DNA of 10,014 bases from contig CALBYC010000044.1 of the NCBI GenBank assembly GCA_937890135.1, forward strand, positions 1-10,014. Direction: 5' to 3'. Position 1 is the first letter of the stretch. Each line of letters opens with the position of its first letter. This document shows, one piece after another, positions 1 through 6,518 of the stretch. Under the pieces are notes generated by a model. The model saw nothing but the letters and a program-made list of their open reading frames with translations. It was not told the DNA's origin and made no database searches. Source of the DNA: an uncultured Parabacteroides sp. (GTDB lineage Bacteria; Bacteroidota; Bacteroidia; Bacteroidales; Tannerellaceae). Position numbers and translations under genes: made by a program.

Positions 1-1563
1 GCCATCCGCACAAATACGATGGCGGAGCAGATGAAACGGATACAGGCGAACATCGATGATTTCAAAATTACCCTTCTGAACATATCCGGAGGCTTGTCTG
101 GTTACATGTCTGCCCTTGGAGAGACGGTTGTCATGATTTCTCAAAGCATTCCCCTCTTTAGCCTGTTAAGCGGGACATTTGCGTCGATGTCAAAAATAAT
201 AGCAGGGACCCTGGTTGCAGGGTGGGGCAAGTTGGCCGCAGCGGCAAAGCTGTCCGTCGTATCCATACAAGCCGCCATGGTCACTTTGAAGTCTTACTCG
301 TTGACCGCACAATTCATGGCCGGTATATTCATGACCCTGCCGGGGCGTGTCATGGCCTTCTGCAAGGCCCTCACATTGCAAAAGGCGGCAACGTTAGCGG
401 CGGCAGCGGCTCAGAAGGTATTGAATATCGTTCTGACCGCCAATCCTGTCGGGATAGTCATAGCGGCATTGGCGGCATTGGTTGCCGGGCTGGTAATGGC
501 TTACAAGCATTGCGATCGATTCCGCAACATGATAGACCGCTGGGTAAAAGGATTCAAAGGACTGACGACATGGATAGGCAAAGCCTGGGACAAGGTCAAA
601 CAGTTTTTCGGATTTGGGGACAGCATCGAGGATGTAGCAGCGGCCACGGGAGAGACGGCAGCATCGTTTGGCGATTTGGCAGGGGCTGCAAAGAAATATC
701 AAGAAGCGTTATCAGGCAGCTCCGGGGGCTTTAACCTGAACACGATAGGGGGATTGAATCAAAAGATAAAGGAATTAGGGGAAGCGCAGGAGAAAGCGTC
801 CCTCTCACAAGCCATAAGCCTTGAAAAGGAGATAACGCTATATAAGGAAAAACTGAACCTGATCCAACGGTCTATCGCCGTCGGGGCATCCGGGCATTTG
901 GGGGATACCAACTACAAAGAGGAGATAAAAACGCCGCAAACGAGGGGAGTATCCGCTCCATCAGCGTTAAGCATCCCTATAAAATTTGAAATCAGCGAGA
1001 CGCAAATGAAAGAAAACTTGGCTAAAATGCGGCAGACGTTTTCGGACTCGATCGAGGAGATGACGGTGTTCACAGGAGAACAGATAACCGGGCTGGTCAC
1101 GTCCGCTTTTGCCGGAATGGGCGAAGCGATCGCAACCGGCAGCCCGCTGGAGGCGTTAAAGTCCGTACTGCTGACAATCATGGACATGCTGCAGCAGTTC
1201 GGTGCGGCGTTGATCGCAGCGGGTGCGGCATCCGAAGCCCTGAAGACAGTGGCATGGTCGGGGATCGGTGCCATCATAGCCGGTGGCGCATTGGTGGCAG
1301 CCACGGCAGCGGCAAAGGCGGCATTGCAAAACGCAACGGCTTTTGCGGACGGAGGCATCGTTAGCGGGCCGACCTTGGCACTCGTGGGCGAGTACGGAGG
1401 AGCCAGAAACAACCCGGAAGTAATCGCACCGCTGAACAAATTAAGGGACATGATAACGCCGGGATACAACACTGACGGGCTTTATCTGGAAACCAAGATA
1501 AAAGGCAAAGACCTGTATGTAGCGTTGCGGAACGTGGAGCACGAAAGGAGGCGCACGAGATGA
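1..1563 (+). CDS. Phage tail tape measure protein, C-terminal part (5' end outside window)
   Basis: The tape measure protein fills the tail tube, sets its length and helps DNA enter the host. The reading frame is open from base 1, so the Met at 19 is probably internal and the true start lies upstream; 520 residues are visible. Counting from that Met, there is an Ala-rich hydrophobic block at about 122-162 containing ANPVGIVIAALAALVAGL, a hallmark of tape measure proteins. Next comes a Trp/Lys-rich segment (about 170-198), then a polar, probably coiled region (about 225-345). A second Ala/Gly-rich hydrophobic stretch (about 393-440) leads to the typical C-terminal signature FADGGIVSGPTLALVGE followed by PEVIAPL (442-472). 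The stop overlaps the next tail gene by ATGA, so the two were translated together. The protein is unlikely to be functional now, because the prophage is broken downstream. Confidence 0.9.
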   Translation, partial: AIRTNTMAEQMKRIQANIDDFKITLLNISGGLSGYMSALGETVVMISQSIPLFSLLSGTFASMSKIIAGTLVAGWGKLAAAAKLSVVSIQAAMVTLKSYSLTAQFMAGIFMTLPGRVMAFCKALTLQKAATLAAAAAQKVLNIVLTANPVGIVIAALAALVAGLVMAYKHCDRFRNMIDRWVKGFKGLTTWIGKAWDKVKQFFGFGDSIEDVAAATGETAASFGDLAGAAKKYQEALSGSSGGFNLNTIGGLNQKIKELGEAQEKASLSQAISLEKEITLYKEKLNLIQRSIAVGASGHLGDTNYKEEIKTPQTRGVSAPSALSIPIKFEISETQMKENLAKMRQTFSDSIEEMTVFTGEQITGLVTSAFAGMGEAIATGSPLEALKSVLLTIMDMLQQFGAALIAAGAASEALKTVAWSGIGAIIAGGALVAATAAAKAALQNATAFADGGIVSGPTLALVGEYGGARNNPEVIAPLNKLRDMITPGYNTDGLYLETKIKGKDLYVALRNVEHERRRTR

Positions 1564-3353
1564 GCATGGGACTAATATATAAAGGAGGATTTTACAGCTA
1601 TGCGGACAAGCTATATGACGTGTATATCTACCAAGAAGGTTACTCGGGCAGTGCGACCAATGTAGGATTTACCGACACCCCGCTCACGATAGAATGGGCG
1701 GAAACGGACAAGTTGGAACCTGTGCAGTCATCATCGGCCAAACTGCAATTGATGTCCGATACCGACAGACAATTTGTCGGGCTATACACCATCAAGGCGG
1801 GCAGTATCCGCCTTGACGTGTACAGAGAGGGGACGTTATATTGGAGCGGCACGCTCGATCCCGAGCTGTACACAGAACCGTTCGCTTACAATGACGGATA
1901 CGGCGTAGAACTCACGTTCTCGGACTTTGCGATATTAGACCGCATCAATTTTGGCGGGACGGGATTCAAGACGATCCGGGGAATCATAGAGGAGTCCGTA
2001 TCGGCAACGCAGATAAGCGAAATGACAGTGGAAGAGCACATCAGCACGAAATTATTTGACGGGTCGTCTTCCAACCTCTTGGACGCAACGTCCGTGCAAA
2101 GCCAAAATTTTTATGACGAGGACGACGAGCCGATGACGGTGCGGGAGGTTTTGGAAGAGACCTTGCGCCCTTTTGCGCTACGAATCATACAAAAGGCGGG
2201 GGCGATCCACGTGTACGATTTAAACGCACTATACAATGACATGCCGGCCGAAGCGGTAACCTGGGACAGTGACGACTCTACCTTGAGCGTGGATACTATA
2301 TACAATAACGTATCACTCAAATATTCGCCCTATGAAAGGACGACGATGTTAGAGGGGACGGTCGACCCCGATACGGTCGCAGGCCGCCAGATCACGACCT
2401 ACTTCAGCACCAATGCGGGCAGCAATGACGAGATAGGATTCTACACCGTCTTGTCCGATTCGGCGAAAGGACTGGAGAAACACGCCAATGCCAAGTACTA
2501 TCGTATCGAGCCGGTCTATTCGGGCGAGTCAGAAGCGGGTGTGGCGTGGACGGTCGAGACGTTTGCGTCGCGGAACGCCGGCAAATACAACAGCTATGTG
2601 CAAGACCCATCCGCCACGACGGGCGAAATGCTAATCAAAGTGCCCGACACGCCTTTCTTAACTTATATAGGAGCGACAGGCAGCGATAACTACAGGTTGA
2701 AAATATCGTTAAAAGTGTTGTTCGACCCCCGCTACAATCCTTTCGAGGAGGCGGACACCGACAATGAAGAGGGGAACTGGAAAGAGCAGCAGGATCGCGC
2801 CAACTTCGCCTATGTCCCCATCAAACTCACCTTGCGTGATGGCAATGGCAATGCCTTGTACCATTACGCGAACAATGCCGTGAAGAACAGCGAATCGTTC
2901 GCCAACCCGGGAGAAAAGGCGTACTGGAAGGCCGGAGAAGCGGCGTGGGGCGATGCTTGGCTTTGCTGGTACCAGGGCAACCGGAAAAACGAGAGCGGAC
3001 TGGGCGGCTGGCAGACGAACAAACAGATCATCGGATATTACCGCAATGCCCTGCCAGCCTTATTCGACAAGCGAGGAAGCGGGGAGCTGATAAAGCTGCC
3101 ACCCGTTTCGGGGTATGTGGAAATGCAAATAGGCACGGGCATACCCGTTTACGATTATGGGAAAGAGACAAAACAGTCGAACTACGATCAATGCCGATGG
3201 CTGCTATACAAAGAGCCTAAAATAGAGTTTGTCGAAATGCCTCTCAGTCTATTTTCCTTTTCTAAATCATATATCGCATTCTCCGCCTTGTTTATCAGGT
3301 TGCGGAGAACCACATTTCTTGCCTTGTGGTTCGGCTCTGTCCTTGAAAACTGA
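1560..3353 (+). CDS. Phage tail/baseplate protein, truncated and fused to foreign sequence
   Basis: The gene follows the tape measure gene with an ATGA overlap, the usual place for distal tail or baseplate hub proteins. It is 597 codons long. Residues 1 to about 556 are beta-rich, with many Tyr, Asp and Thr residues and no membrane segment. An N-terminal section (about 20-130) includes LYWSGTLDPELY, a pattern I associate with tail proteins of Bacteroidales prophages; I recognise no catalytic motif. From about residue 557 the character changes abruptly to a Phe/Ser/Leu-rich tail ending FGSVLEN. Those 38 or so codons are antisense to an integrase fragment, so the stop at 3351-3353 is accidental and the native C-terminus is lost. 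Exact structural role uncertain: hub, Dit-like or adhesin-carrier are all possible. Confidence 0.75.
   Translation: MSMGLIYKGGFYSYADKLYDVYIYQEGYSGSATNVGFTDTPLTIEWAETDKLEPVQSSSAKLQLMSDTDRQFVGLYTIKAGSIRLDVYREGTLYWSGTLDPELYTEPFAYNDGYGVELTFSDFAILDRINFGGTGFKTIRGIIEESVSATQISEMTVEEHISTKLFDGSSSNLLDATSVQSQNFYDEDDEPMTVREVLEETLRPFALRIIQKAGAIHVYDLNALYNDMPAEAVTWDSDDSTLSVDTIYNNVSLKYSPYERTTMLEGTVDPDTVAGRQITTYFSTNAGSNDEIGFYTVLSDSAKGLEKHANAKYYRIEPVYSGESEAGVAWTVETFASRNAGKYNSYVQDPSATTGEMLIKVPDTPFLTYIGATGSDNYRLKISLKVLFDPRYNPFEEADTDNEEGNWKEQQDRANFAYVPIKLTLRDGNGNALYHYANNAVKNSESFANPGEKAYWKAGEAAWGDAWLCWYQGNRKNESGLGGWQTNKQIIGYYRNALPALFDKRGSGELIKLPPVSGYVEMQIGTGIPVYDYGKETKQSNYDQCRWLLYKEPKIEFVEMPLSLFSFSKSYIAFSALFIRLRRTTFLALWFGSVLEN
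3225..3242. other. Recombination or deletion junction between tail gene and integrase
   Basis: Left of here the plus strand encodes phage tail protein (ending near the residues KEPKIEFVE). Right of here the minus strand encodes integrase (ending near ENRLRGIS). The two cannot both be native, so unrelated sequences were joined. The precise base is uncertain by about 10 nt because neither coding frame is interrupted at the joint. Confidence 0.65.
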
Positions 3354-3493
3354 TTCCTATCCCAATTTTTAAGAGTAGAGGAAAACTCTGTTTTTATGTA
3401 AAACCGTCAGTTATGGTTTACATACAATTTTACCGGGAAAGTCCCGTCTTTCCTTGCTCTTCTCGTGTCTAAAAAGATTGATACCGTTGCCAT
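3233..3493 (-). pseudogene. Tyrosine recombinase (phage integrase) N-terminal remnant
   Basis: The minus-strand ATG at 3493-3491 opens a frame beginning MATVSIFLDTRRARKDGTFP and then VKLYVNHN. This is the typical start of the arm-type DNA-binding domain of Bacteroidales tyrosine integrases. An in-frame TGA (3409-3407) follows residue 28. The same frame then continues with family-like sequence: RFYIKTEFSSTLKNWDRNQF, then a helical stretch containing NVVLRNLINKAENAIYDLEK, until it meets the tail gene near 3235. Only about 86 codons remain of a protein usually near 400 residues. The core-binding domain and the catalytic domain (Arg-His-Arg-His-Tyr set) are absent, so it cannot recombine DNA. The TGA is probably a later decay mutation in a gene already dead. 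Confidence 0.85.
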
Positions 3494-3510
3494 GTCTGTT
3501 TTTGTATTAT

Positions 3511-3538
3511 GTTGCAAATTCGCCATAAAATTTGCAAC
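3511..3538. repeat. Perfect 10-bp inverted repeat upstream of the integrase
   Basis: GTTGCAAATT and AATTTGCAAC flank the 8-base spacer CGCCATAA. It lies between the integrase start codon and its predicted -7 box, over the expected transcription start. It could be an operator for a phage regulator or an integrase/excisionase site. There is no T-tract typical of a terminator on either side. Confidence 0.6.
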
Positions 3539-3539
3539 G

Positions 3540-3570
3540 CAAATATACAAGATAGCCATATTTAGCCACA
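3540..3570 (-). promoter_or_regulatory. Predicted integrase promoter (Bacteroidetes type)
   Basis: Read on the minus strand, TATATTTG (3547-3540) matches the TAnnTTTG -7 consensus exactly. It is preceded, after 19 bases, by TGTG (3570-3567), a 3 of 4 match to the TTTG -33 element. Transcription would start near 3533, inside the inverted repeat, about 40 bases before the integrase ATG. Confidence 0.5.
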
Positions 3571-3582
3571 TTTACAAGCATT
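3553..3582. repeat. Short direct repeats with 10-base period
   Basis: TAGCCATATT (3553-3562) is followed directly by TAGCCACATT (3563-3572) and then the weaker TACAAGCATT (3573-3582). The period is about one helical turn, so a protein could contact all copies on one face. Such arrays occur as arm-type integrase or excisionase sites. They overlap the predicted -33 element. Function is inferred only from position. Confidence 0.4.
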
Positions 3583-3620
3583 CAATTGACCGTAAATAAG
3601 TAAAAAAATCAGCTTGTAAA
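3571..3620. repeat. 9-bp inverted repeat at the likely prophage edge
   Basis: TTTACAAGC (3571-3579) and GCTTGTAAA (3612-3620) are exact inverted copies separated by 32 bases of AT-rich sequence. The spacing is wide for a terminator. The position, between the integrase and the host gene, would suit recombinase core or arm sites, but no second attachment site is available for comparison. Confidence 0.35.
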
Positions 3621-3675
3621 ATTTGTAACATTATGATTATTATCTATTTGCGTTATTTCTTTATGTCGTTTTTGA

Positions 3676-4443
3676 TTAAAAGATATAAGGTATTAAACAT
3701 TTTCGCTTGCCGACGGCTTCAGCCCCGAATTCTTCACAATATTTCTGTCGGATTTTATAAGCACGTGGGGCGAGGTTGGCGAATGTCCACCACAGGAATA
3801 CCCATGCCGCAGGTGAAGCAGTCATGATTGCAAATCCAAACCATTCTACCAATTCTCCAAAATAATTTCCGCAAGTAACCCATTTGTATAATCCTTTCTG
3901 GGGCAGGTAATGTCTCGTGTCTCCAGGCTTGCGGAGATGCCTGATAACGTGGTCGGAATGCCAATTGCAAGCCATTCCGCATAAGAATATGAATAGCCCG
4001 ACCCAGCAAGAAGGAGTAAAAAGATATGAACGAGTATATAAGCTGGAAGGTGCTAAGTGGAACAACCATGCACCTTGGATATAACCATTCAATAGATTAA
4101 ACACAATGCCCATCAATAATATGGAGACGGGCATACGACTTTTGCCTTTCATCAATAAAGGAAAAATAAAGGAACGTTGAAAATAATGTATTTCAAACAA
4201 CATAAAAAAAAGGAATGGAACAGAATCATAGCTCAGGTGGCTGTTTAGCCATAGCCATATCATTATAAAAAAAACAGGTGATTCCATGAGTATCCAACCT
4301 ATTTTATTAGAGACAGAGATTCCCCACCGGGAAGTCCTAAACATCCCGTAACCAGCTTTGATAAAGAAAAGCGTTATAAATACGACCAATCCTATAATGG
4401 AAAACAGGGTTAATAATTGATAGAATTGTGTTATAGTAAGCAT
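3676..4443 (-). CDS. Steroid 5-alpha-reductase family membrane enzyme
   Basis: A 255-residue integral membrane protein of the 3-oxo-5-alpha-steroid 4-dehydrogenase family, which uses NADPH to reduce the delta-4 double bond of 3-keto steroids. Several hydrophobic helices are visible (about 8-30, 48-67, 76-88, 105-122, 147-160, 199-224). Residues matching the human SRD5A2 active site are present: Glu54 in WILMESPVF and Tyr87 in HYFQRSF. NADPH-site motifs are also present: Asn160 and Asp164 in NWHSD, the RKPG loop (171-174), and GNYFGE (192-197) followed by EWFG. The C-terminus KRKCLIPYIF is the normal family ending, so the gene is complete. I chose ATG 4443 over the TTG at 4470 because the TTG lies inside the predicted promoter. 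Homologues in gut Bacteroidales act on steroid hormones or bile-acid intermediates; the substrate here is unknown, and no hydroxysteroid dehydrogenase or 5-beta-reductase gene is nearby. Confidence 0.88.
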   Translation of the reverse strand: MLTITQFYQLLTLFSIIGLVVFITLFFIKAGYGMFRTSRWGISVSNKIGWILMESPVFFIMIWLWLNSHLSYDSVPFLFFMLFEIHYFQRSFIFPLLMKGKSRMPVSILLMGIVFNLLNGYIQGAWLFHLAPSSLYTRSYLFTPSCWVGLFIFLCGMACNWHSDHVIRHLRKPGDTRHYLPQKGLYKWVTCGNYFGELVEWFGFAIMTASPAAWVFLWWTFANLAPRAYKIRQKYCEEFGAEAVGKRKCLIPYIF

Positions 4444-4467
4444 TTTCGTCCATTTTTGTGTATGAGA

Positions 4468-4475
4468 CAAAGGTA
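4468..4475 (-). promoter_or_regulatory. Predicted -7 element of the 5-alpha-reductase gene
   Basis: TACCTTTG on the minus strand matches TAnnTTTG exactly, 24 bases before the ATG at 4443. No good TTTG lies at the usual 19-21 base spacing, so this is a half match. If real, the leader is only about 15-20 bases, which rules out the TTG at 4470 as a start. Confidence 0.4.
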
Positions 4476-4538
4476 GGAATTATTTTTGCAAATTCGATAA
4501 ATAACATAGAAAAGCACCTGCATTTCCTTTTTCTACAT

Positions 4539-4546
4539 TAAATTTG
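4539..4546 (+). promoter_or_regulatory. Possible -7 element for the small membrane protein gene
   Basis: TAAATTTG matches TAnnTTTG on the plus strand, 84 bases before the ATG at 4631. The -33 region is poor (only CTG near 4518-4520). This is AT-rich intergenic DNA where chance matches are common. Confidence 0.25.
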
Positions 4547-4630
4547 TACGATTTAATAGCACCAAAGGATACTTTCCAAGCGATTTATTAAGTCGTGAAC
4601 AATAAACATTAATCATAATATCAGAACAGA

Positions 4631-4825
4631 ATGGCAAAGAGGAAATTATCAAACAGTCAAATAGTATGCTTCACATTGTTATGGGGATTTTTGTGCTACT
4701 TATTGTTGTCATCAAGCCAAAAAATAACTGGCCAGACCGTGTTTGCCATAGTGGCTTCAGCAATCATTGTATTTGTCCCTATTTATAAAAATTACAGAGG
4801 AAGAAGTGGCAAAAAGAAAGCATAG
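4631..4825 (+). CDS. Small two-helix membrane protein of unknown function
   Basis: A 64-residue protein I do not recognise. It has a basic N-terminus (MAKRK), a hydrophobic helix at about 11-27 (VCFTLLWGFLCYLLL), a short polar turn (SSSQKITGQT) and a second helix at about 36-52. It ends in a strongly basic tail (KNYRGRSGKKKA). The charge pattern predicts both ends in the cytoplasm and a short periplasmic loop, a hairpin in the inner membrane. It is divergent from the reductase gene and about 55 bases upstream of the gdhA promoter, so it is probably its own transcription unit. No Shine-Dalgarno sequence precedes the ATG, as is common in this phylum. Coding status rests on the clean hydrophobic/basic layout and lack of any overlapping gene. 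Confidence 0.6.
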   Translation: MAKRKLSNSQIVCFTLLWGFLCYLLLSSSQKITGQTVFAIVASAIIVFVPIYKNYRGRSGKKKA

Positions 4826-4877
4826 GCATATTAAAAAAGAAAATTGTAAGTAGTTTTTAATATTTCCTATTTTATTT

Positions 4878-4908
4878 ATTGCAAATAAGTAAAATATATA
4901 TATCTTTG
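4878..4908 (+). promoter_or_regulatory. Predicted gdhA promoter (Bacteroidetes type)
   Basis: ATTG (4878-4881, 3 of 4 against TTTG) is followed after 19 bases by TATCTTTG (4901-4908), an exact TAnnTTTG -7 box. Transcription would begin near 4915, giving a leader of about 85 bases. The promoter sits inside the upstream extension of the gdhA frame, so initiation must lie downstream of it. Confidence 0.6.
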
Positions 4909-4998
4909 TTTTGTTTTCAAGAATTCTCAGTGCCACGAATGGCGATTGATATTTCGCAAACATACAGTTTAGGTTTAATTATAAATAATCAACGACAA

Positions 4999-6333
4999 AT
5001 GAAAGCAAGTGAAGTTTTATGCACATTGAAACAAAGATTTCCGAACGAGCCGGAATATCATCAAGCTGTTTCAGAAGTATTAGGAACCATTGAAGAAGTT
5101 TACAACGAACATCCAGAATTCGAGAAAGCTAACCTGATAGAACGATTGTGCATCCCGGATCGTATTTTCTCTTTCCGTGTGACATGGGTGGATGATAAAG
5201 GTCAAGTGCGTACAAACATGGGATACCGTATCCAGCACAATAATGCGATAGGTCCCTACAAGGGAGGCATACGTTTCCACTCGTCTGTAAACTTGTCGAT
5301 CTTGAAATTTTTGGCCTTCGAACAGACTTTCAAAAACTCTCTGACCACGCTTCCGATGGGTGGAGGCAAAGGCGGCTCTGATTTTAGTCCCCGTGGTAAA
5401 AGCAATGCTGAAATAATGCGTTTCTGTCAAGCCTTTATTATGGAGTTATGGAGGCATATTGGCCCTGACACAGATGTTCCAGCGGGTGATATAGGTGTAG
5501 GAGGTCGTGAAGTGGGTTATATGTATGGAATGTACAAGAAATTGGCACGAGAGAATACAGGAACATTTACCGGGAAAGGATTGGAGTTCGGTGGTTCACT
5601 GATTCGCCCGGAGGCAACAGGATATGGCAATGTGTACTTTTTATTGCAGATGTTAAAAACACGAAACATCGATTTAAAGGGAAAAATAGTTGCTGTTTCA
5701 GGTTCCGGGAATGTTGCTCAATATACTGTTGAGAAATTAATTACTATGGGTGCAAAAGTTGTTACAATGTCTGATTCGGATGGATACATTTATGATCCGG
5801 ACGGCATTGACAGCGAGAAGCTGGACTACATCATGGAATTGAAGAATTTGCACCGTGGCCGAATCCGTGAATATGCGGAAAAATATGGCGTAAAGTATGT
5901 CGCAGGGGCTCGCCCTTGGGGAGAGAAGTGCGACATTGCAATGCCAAGTGCAACACAGAACGAAATCAATGGAGACGATGCTCGGGTTTTGCTGGCGAAC
6001 GGCTGTCTGGCTGTATCAGAAGGTGCAAATATGCCTTCTACGCCGGAAGCGATTGAAGAATTCCAAAAAGCTAAGATTTTGTATGCTCCAGGAAAAGCAG
6101 CTAATGCGGGTGGTGTGTCTGTCTCCGGATTGGAAATGACTCAGAATGCACAGAAACTTAGTTGGACAAGTGAGGAAGTCGATCAAAAATTGCAAAACAT
6201 TATGGAAAACATCCATGAGCAATGTGTTAAATATGGCACACAACCGGATGGATATATAAACTATGTGAAAGGCGCAAATGTGGCTGGCTTTATGAAAGTA
6301 GCAAAAGCTATGATGGCACAGGGCATTTTATGA
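4999..6333 (+). CDS. gdhA: Glutamate dehydrogenase, probably NADP-dependent (EC 1.4.1.4)
   Basis: A cytoplasmic enzyme catalysing reversible amination of 2-oxoglutarate to glutamate, a main route of ammonia assimilation in Bacteroidales. With the start at 4999 it has 444 residues, the normal length of hexameric bacterial GDH. The substrate domain carries the conserved lysines in YKGG (Lys88), FKNS (Lys112) and PMGGGKGG (Lys124), and the catalytic Asp in PAGD (Asp164). The Rossmann domain shows SGSGNVA (234-240) and SDSDG (258-262), the latter typical of NADP-specific members. The C-terminal half has EGANMPST and APGKAANAGGVSVSG. In-frame Met 4939 would add 20 residues, but family members begin just before the KQRFPNEPEYHQAV motif, so 4999 is preferred. 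It appears monocistronic, between its own promoter and a strong terminator. Confidence 0.97.
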   Translation: MKASEVLCTLKQRFPNEPEYHQAVSEVLGTIEEVYNEHPEFEKANLIERLCIPDRIFSFRVTWVDDKGQVRTNMGYRIQHNNAIGPYKGGIRFHSSVNLSILKFLAFEQTFKNSLTTLPMGGGKGGSDFSPRGKSNAEIMRFCQAFIMELWRHIGPDTDVPAGDIGVGGREVGYMYGMYKKLARENTGTFTGKGLEFGGSLIRPEATGYGNVYFLLQMLKTRNIDLKGKIVAVSGSGNVAQYTVEKLITMGAKVVTMSDSDGYIYDPDGIDSEKLDYIMELKNLHRGRIREYAEKYGVKYVAGARPWGEKCDIAMPSATQNEINGDDARVLLANGCLAVSEGANMPSTPEAIEEFQKAKILYAPGKAANAGGVSVSGLEMTQNAQKLSWTSEEVDQKLQNIMENIHEQCVKYGTQPDGYINYVKGANVAGFMKVAKAMMAQGIL

Positions 6334-6397
6334 TATCGGTGAATTGCTGATTAAAAGAAAATTGCTTTTAGGCCATTTATAGAATTATAAGAACGAG

Positions 6398-6449
6398 AAA
6401 GAATCCGGTATGATTCTGAAAGGAATTATACCGGATTCTTTTATTTTTT
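6398..6449 (+). terminator. Intrinsic terminator after gdhA
   Basis: AAAGAATCCGGTAT (6398-6411) pairs perfectly with ATACCGGATTCTTT (6428-6441). Inside it, a G-T pair and ATTC/GAAT extend the hairpin to 19 pairs with the 6-base loop TGAAAG. A T-rich tract (TTATTTTTT) follows. It lies 65 bases after the gdhA stop and separates gdhA from the next operon. Confidence 0.9.
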
Positions 6450-6518
6450 CATTATTTATTCATATTTTAGCCACTCAAAATAAGCATAAAAGGATTATTC
6501 TCTTAATATGATTAATGT

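Larger units (their letters stand above)
1..3600. mobile_element. Decayed prophage, right-hand end
   Basis: Two overlapping late tail genes read rightward. They are followed by the N-terminal remnant of a leftward tyrosine integrase and its control region, after which ordinary host genes begin. This order (late genes, then an outward-lying integrase next to the chromosome) fits the end of a temperate phage with its middle deleted. Codon use in 1-3230 is richer in G and C than in the host genes after 3676. The left limit is outside the window. The right limit is an estimate between the integrase start (3493) and the reductase stop (3676); no duplicated attachment core can be recognised from one end alone. 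The integrase remnant could instead belong to a second element that recombined with the prophage. Confidence 0.75.

Noticed and set aside
912..1472. 186-codon antisense frame within the tape measure gene
   Set aside because: It is a shadow of the GC-rich, Ala/Gly-rich tape measure codons. It has no recognisable domain, and the sense frame is clearly the gene.
3308..3331. AACCACA/TGTGGTT hairpin that could terminate the tail operon
   Set aside because: Only 7 pairs, with no T-tract after it, and it lies within integrase-derived coding sequence, so it is likely fortuitous.
3494..3690. tRNA gene or tRNA fragment as phage attachment site
   Set aside because: I looked for a T-loop GTTCRA motif and an acceptor stem with CCA near the prophage edge and found none.
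3633..3827. 64-codon plus-strand frame across the end of the reductase gene
   Set aside because: Most of it is antisense to the conserved reductase C-terminus and the rest is AT-rich intergenic DNA, with no homology I can see.
4444..4470. TTG start extending the 5-alpha-reductase by nine residues
   Set aside because: The TTG overlaps the predicted -7 box, and the hydrophilic extension is not part of the family. ATG 4443 is better.
4828..4863. 10-bp inverted repeat ATATTAAAAA/TTTTTAATAT after the small membrane protein gene
   Set aside because: The stem is made only of A-T pairs with a 16-base loop in AT-rich DNA; too weak to call a terminator.
4879..4998. Longer gdhA starts (TTG 4879 or ATG 4939)
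   Set aside because: 4879 falls inside the promoter. 4939 would add 20 residues not found in family members, which begin at the equivalent of 4999.
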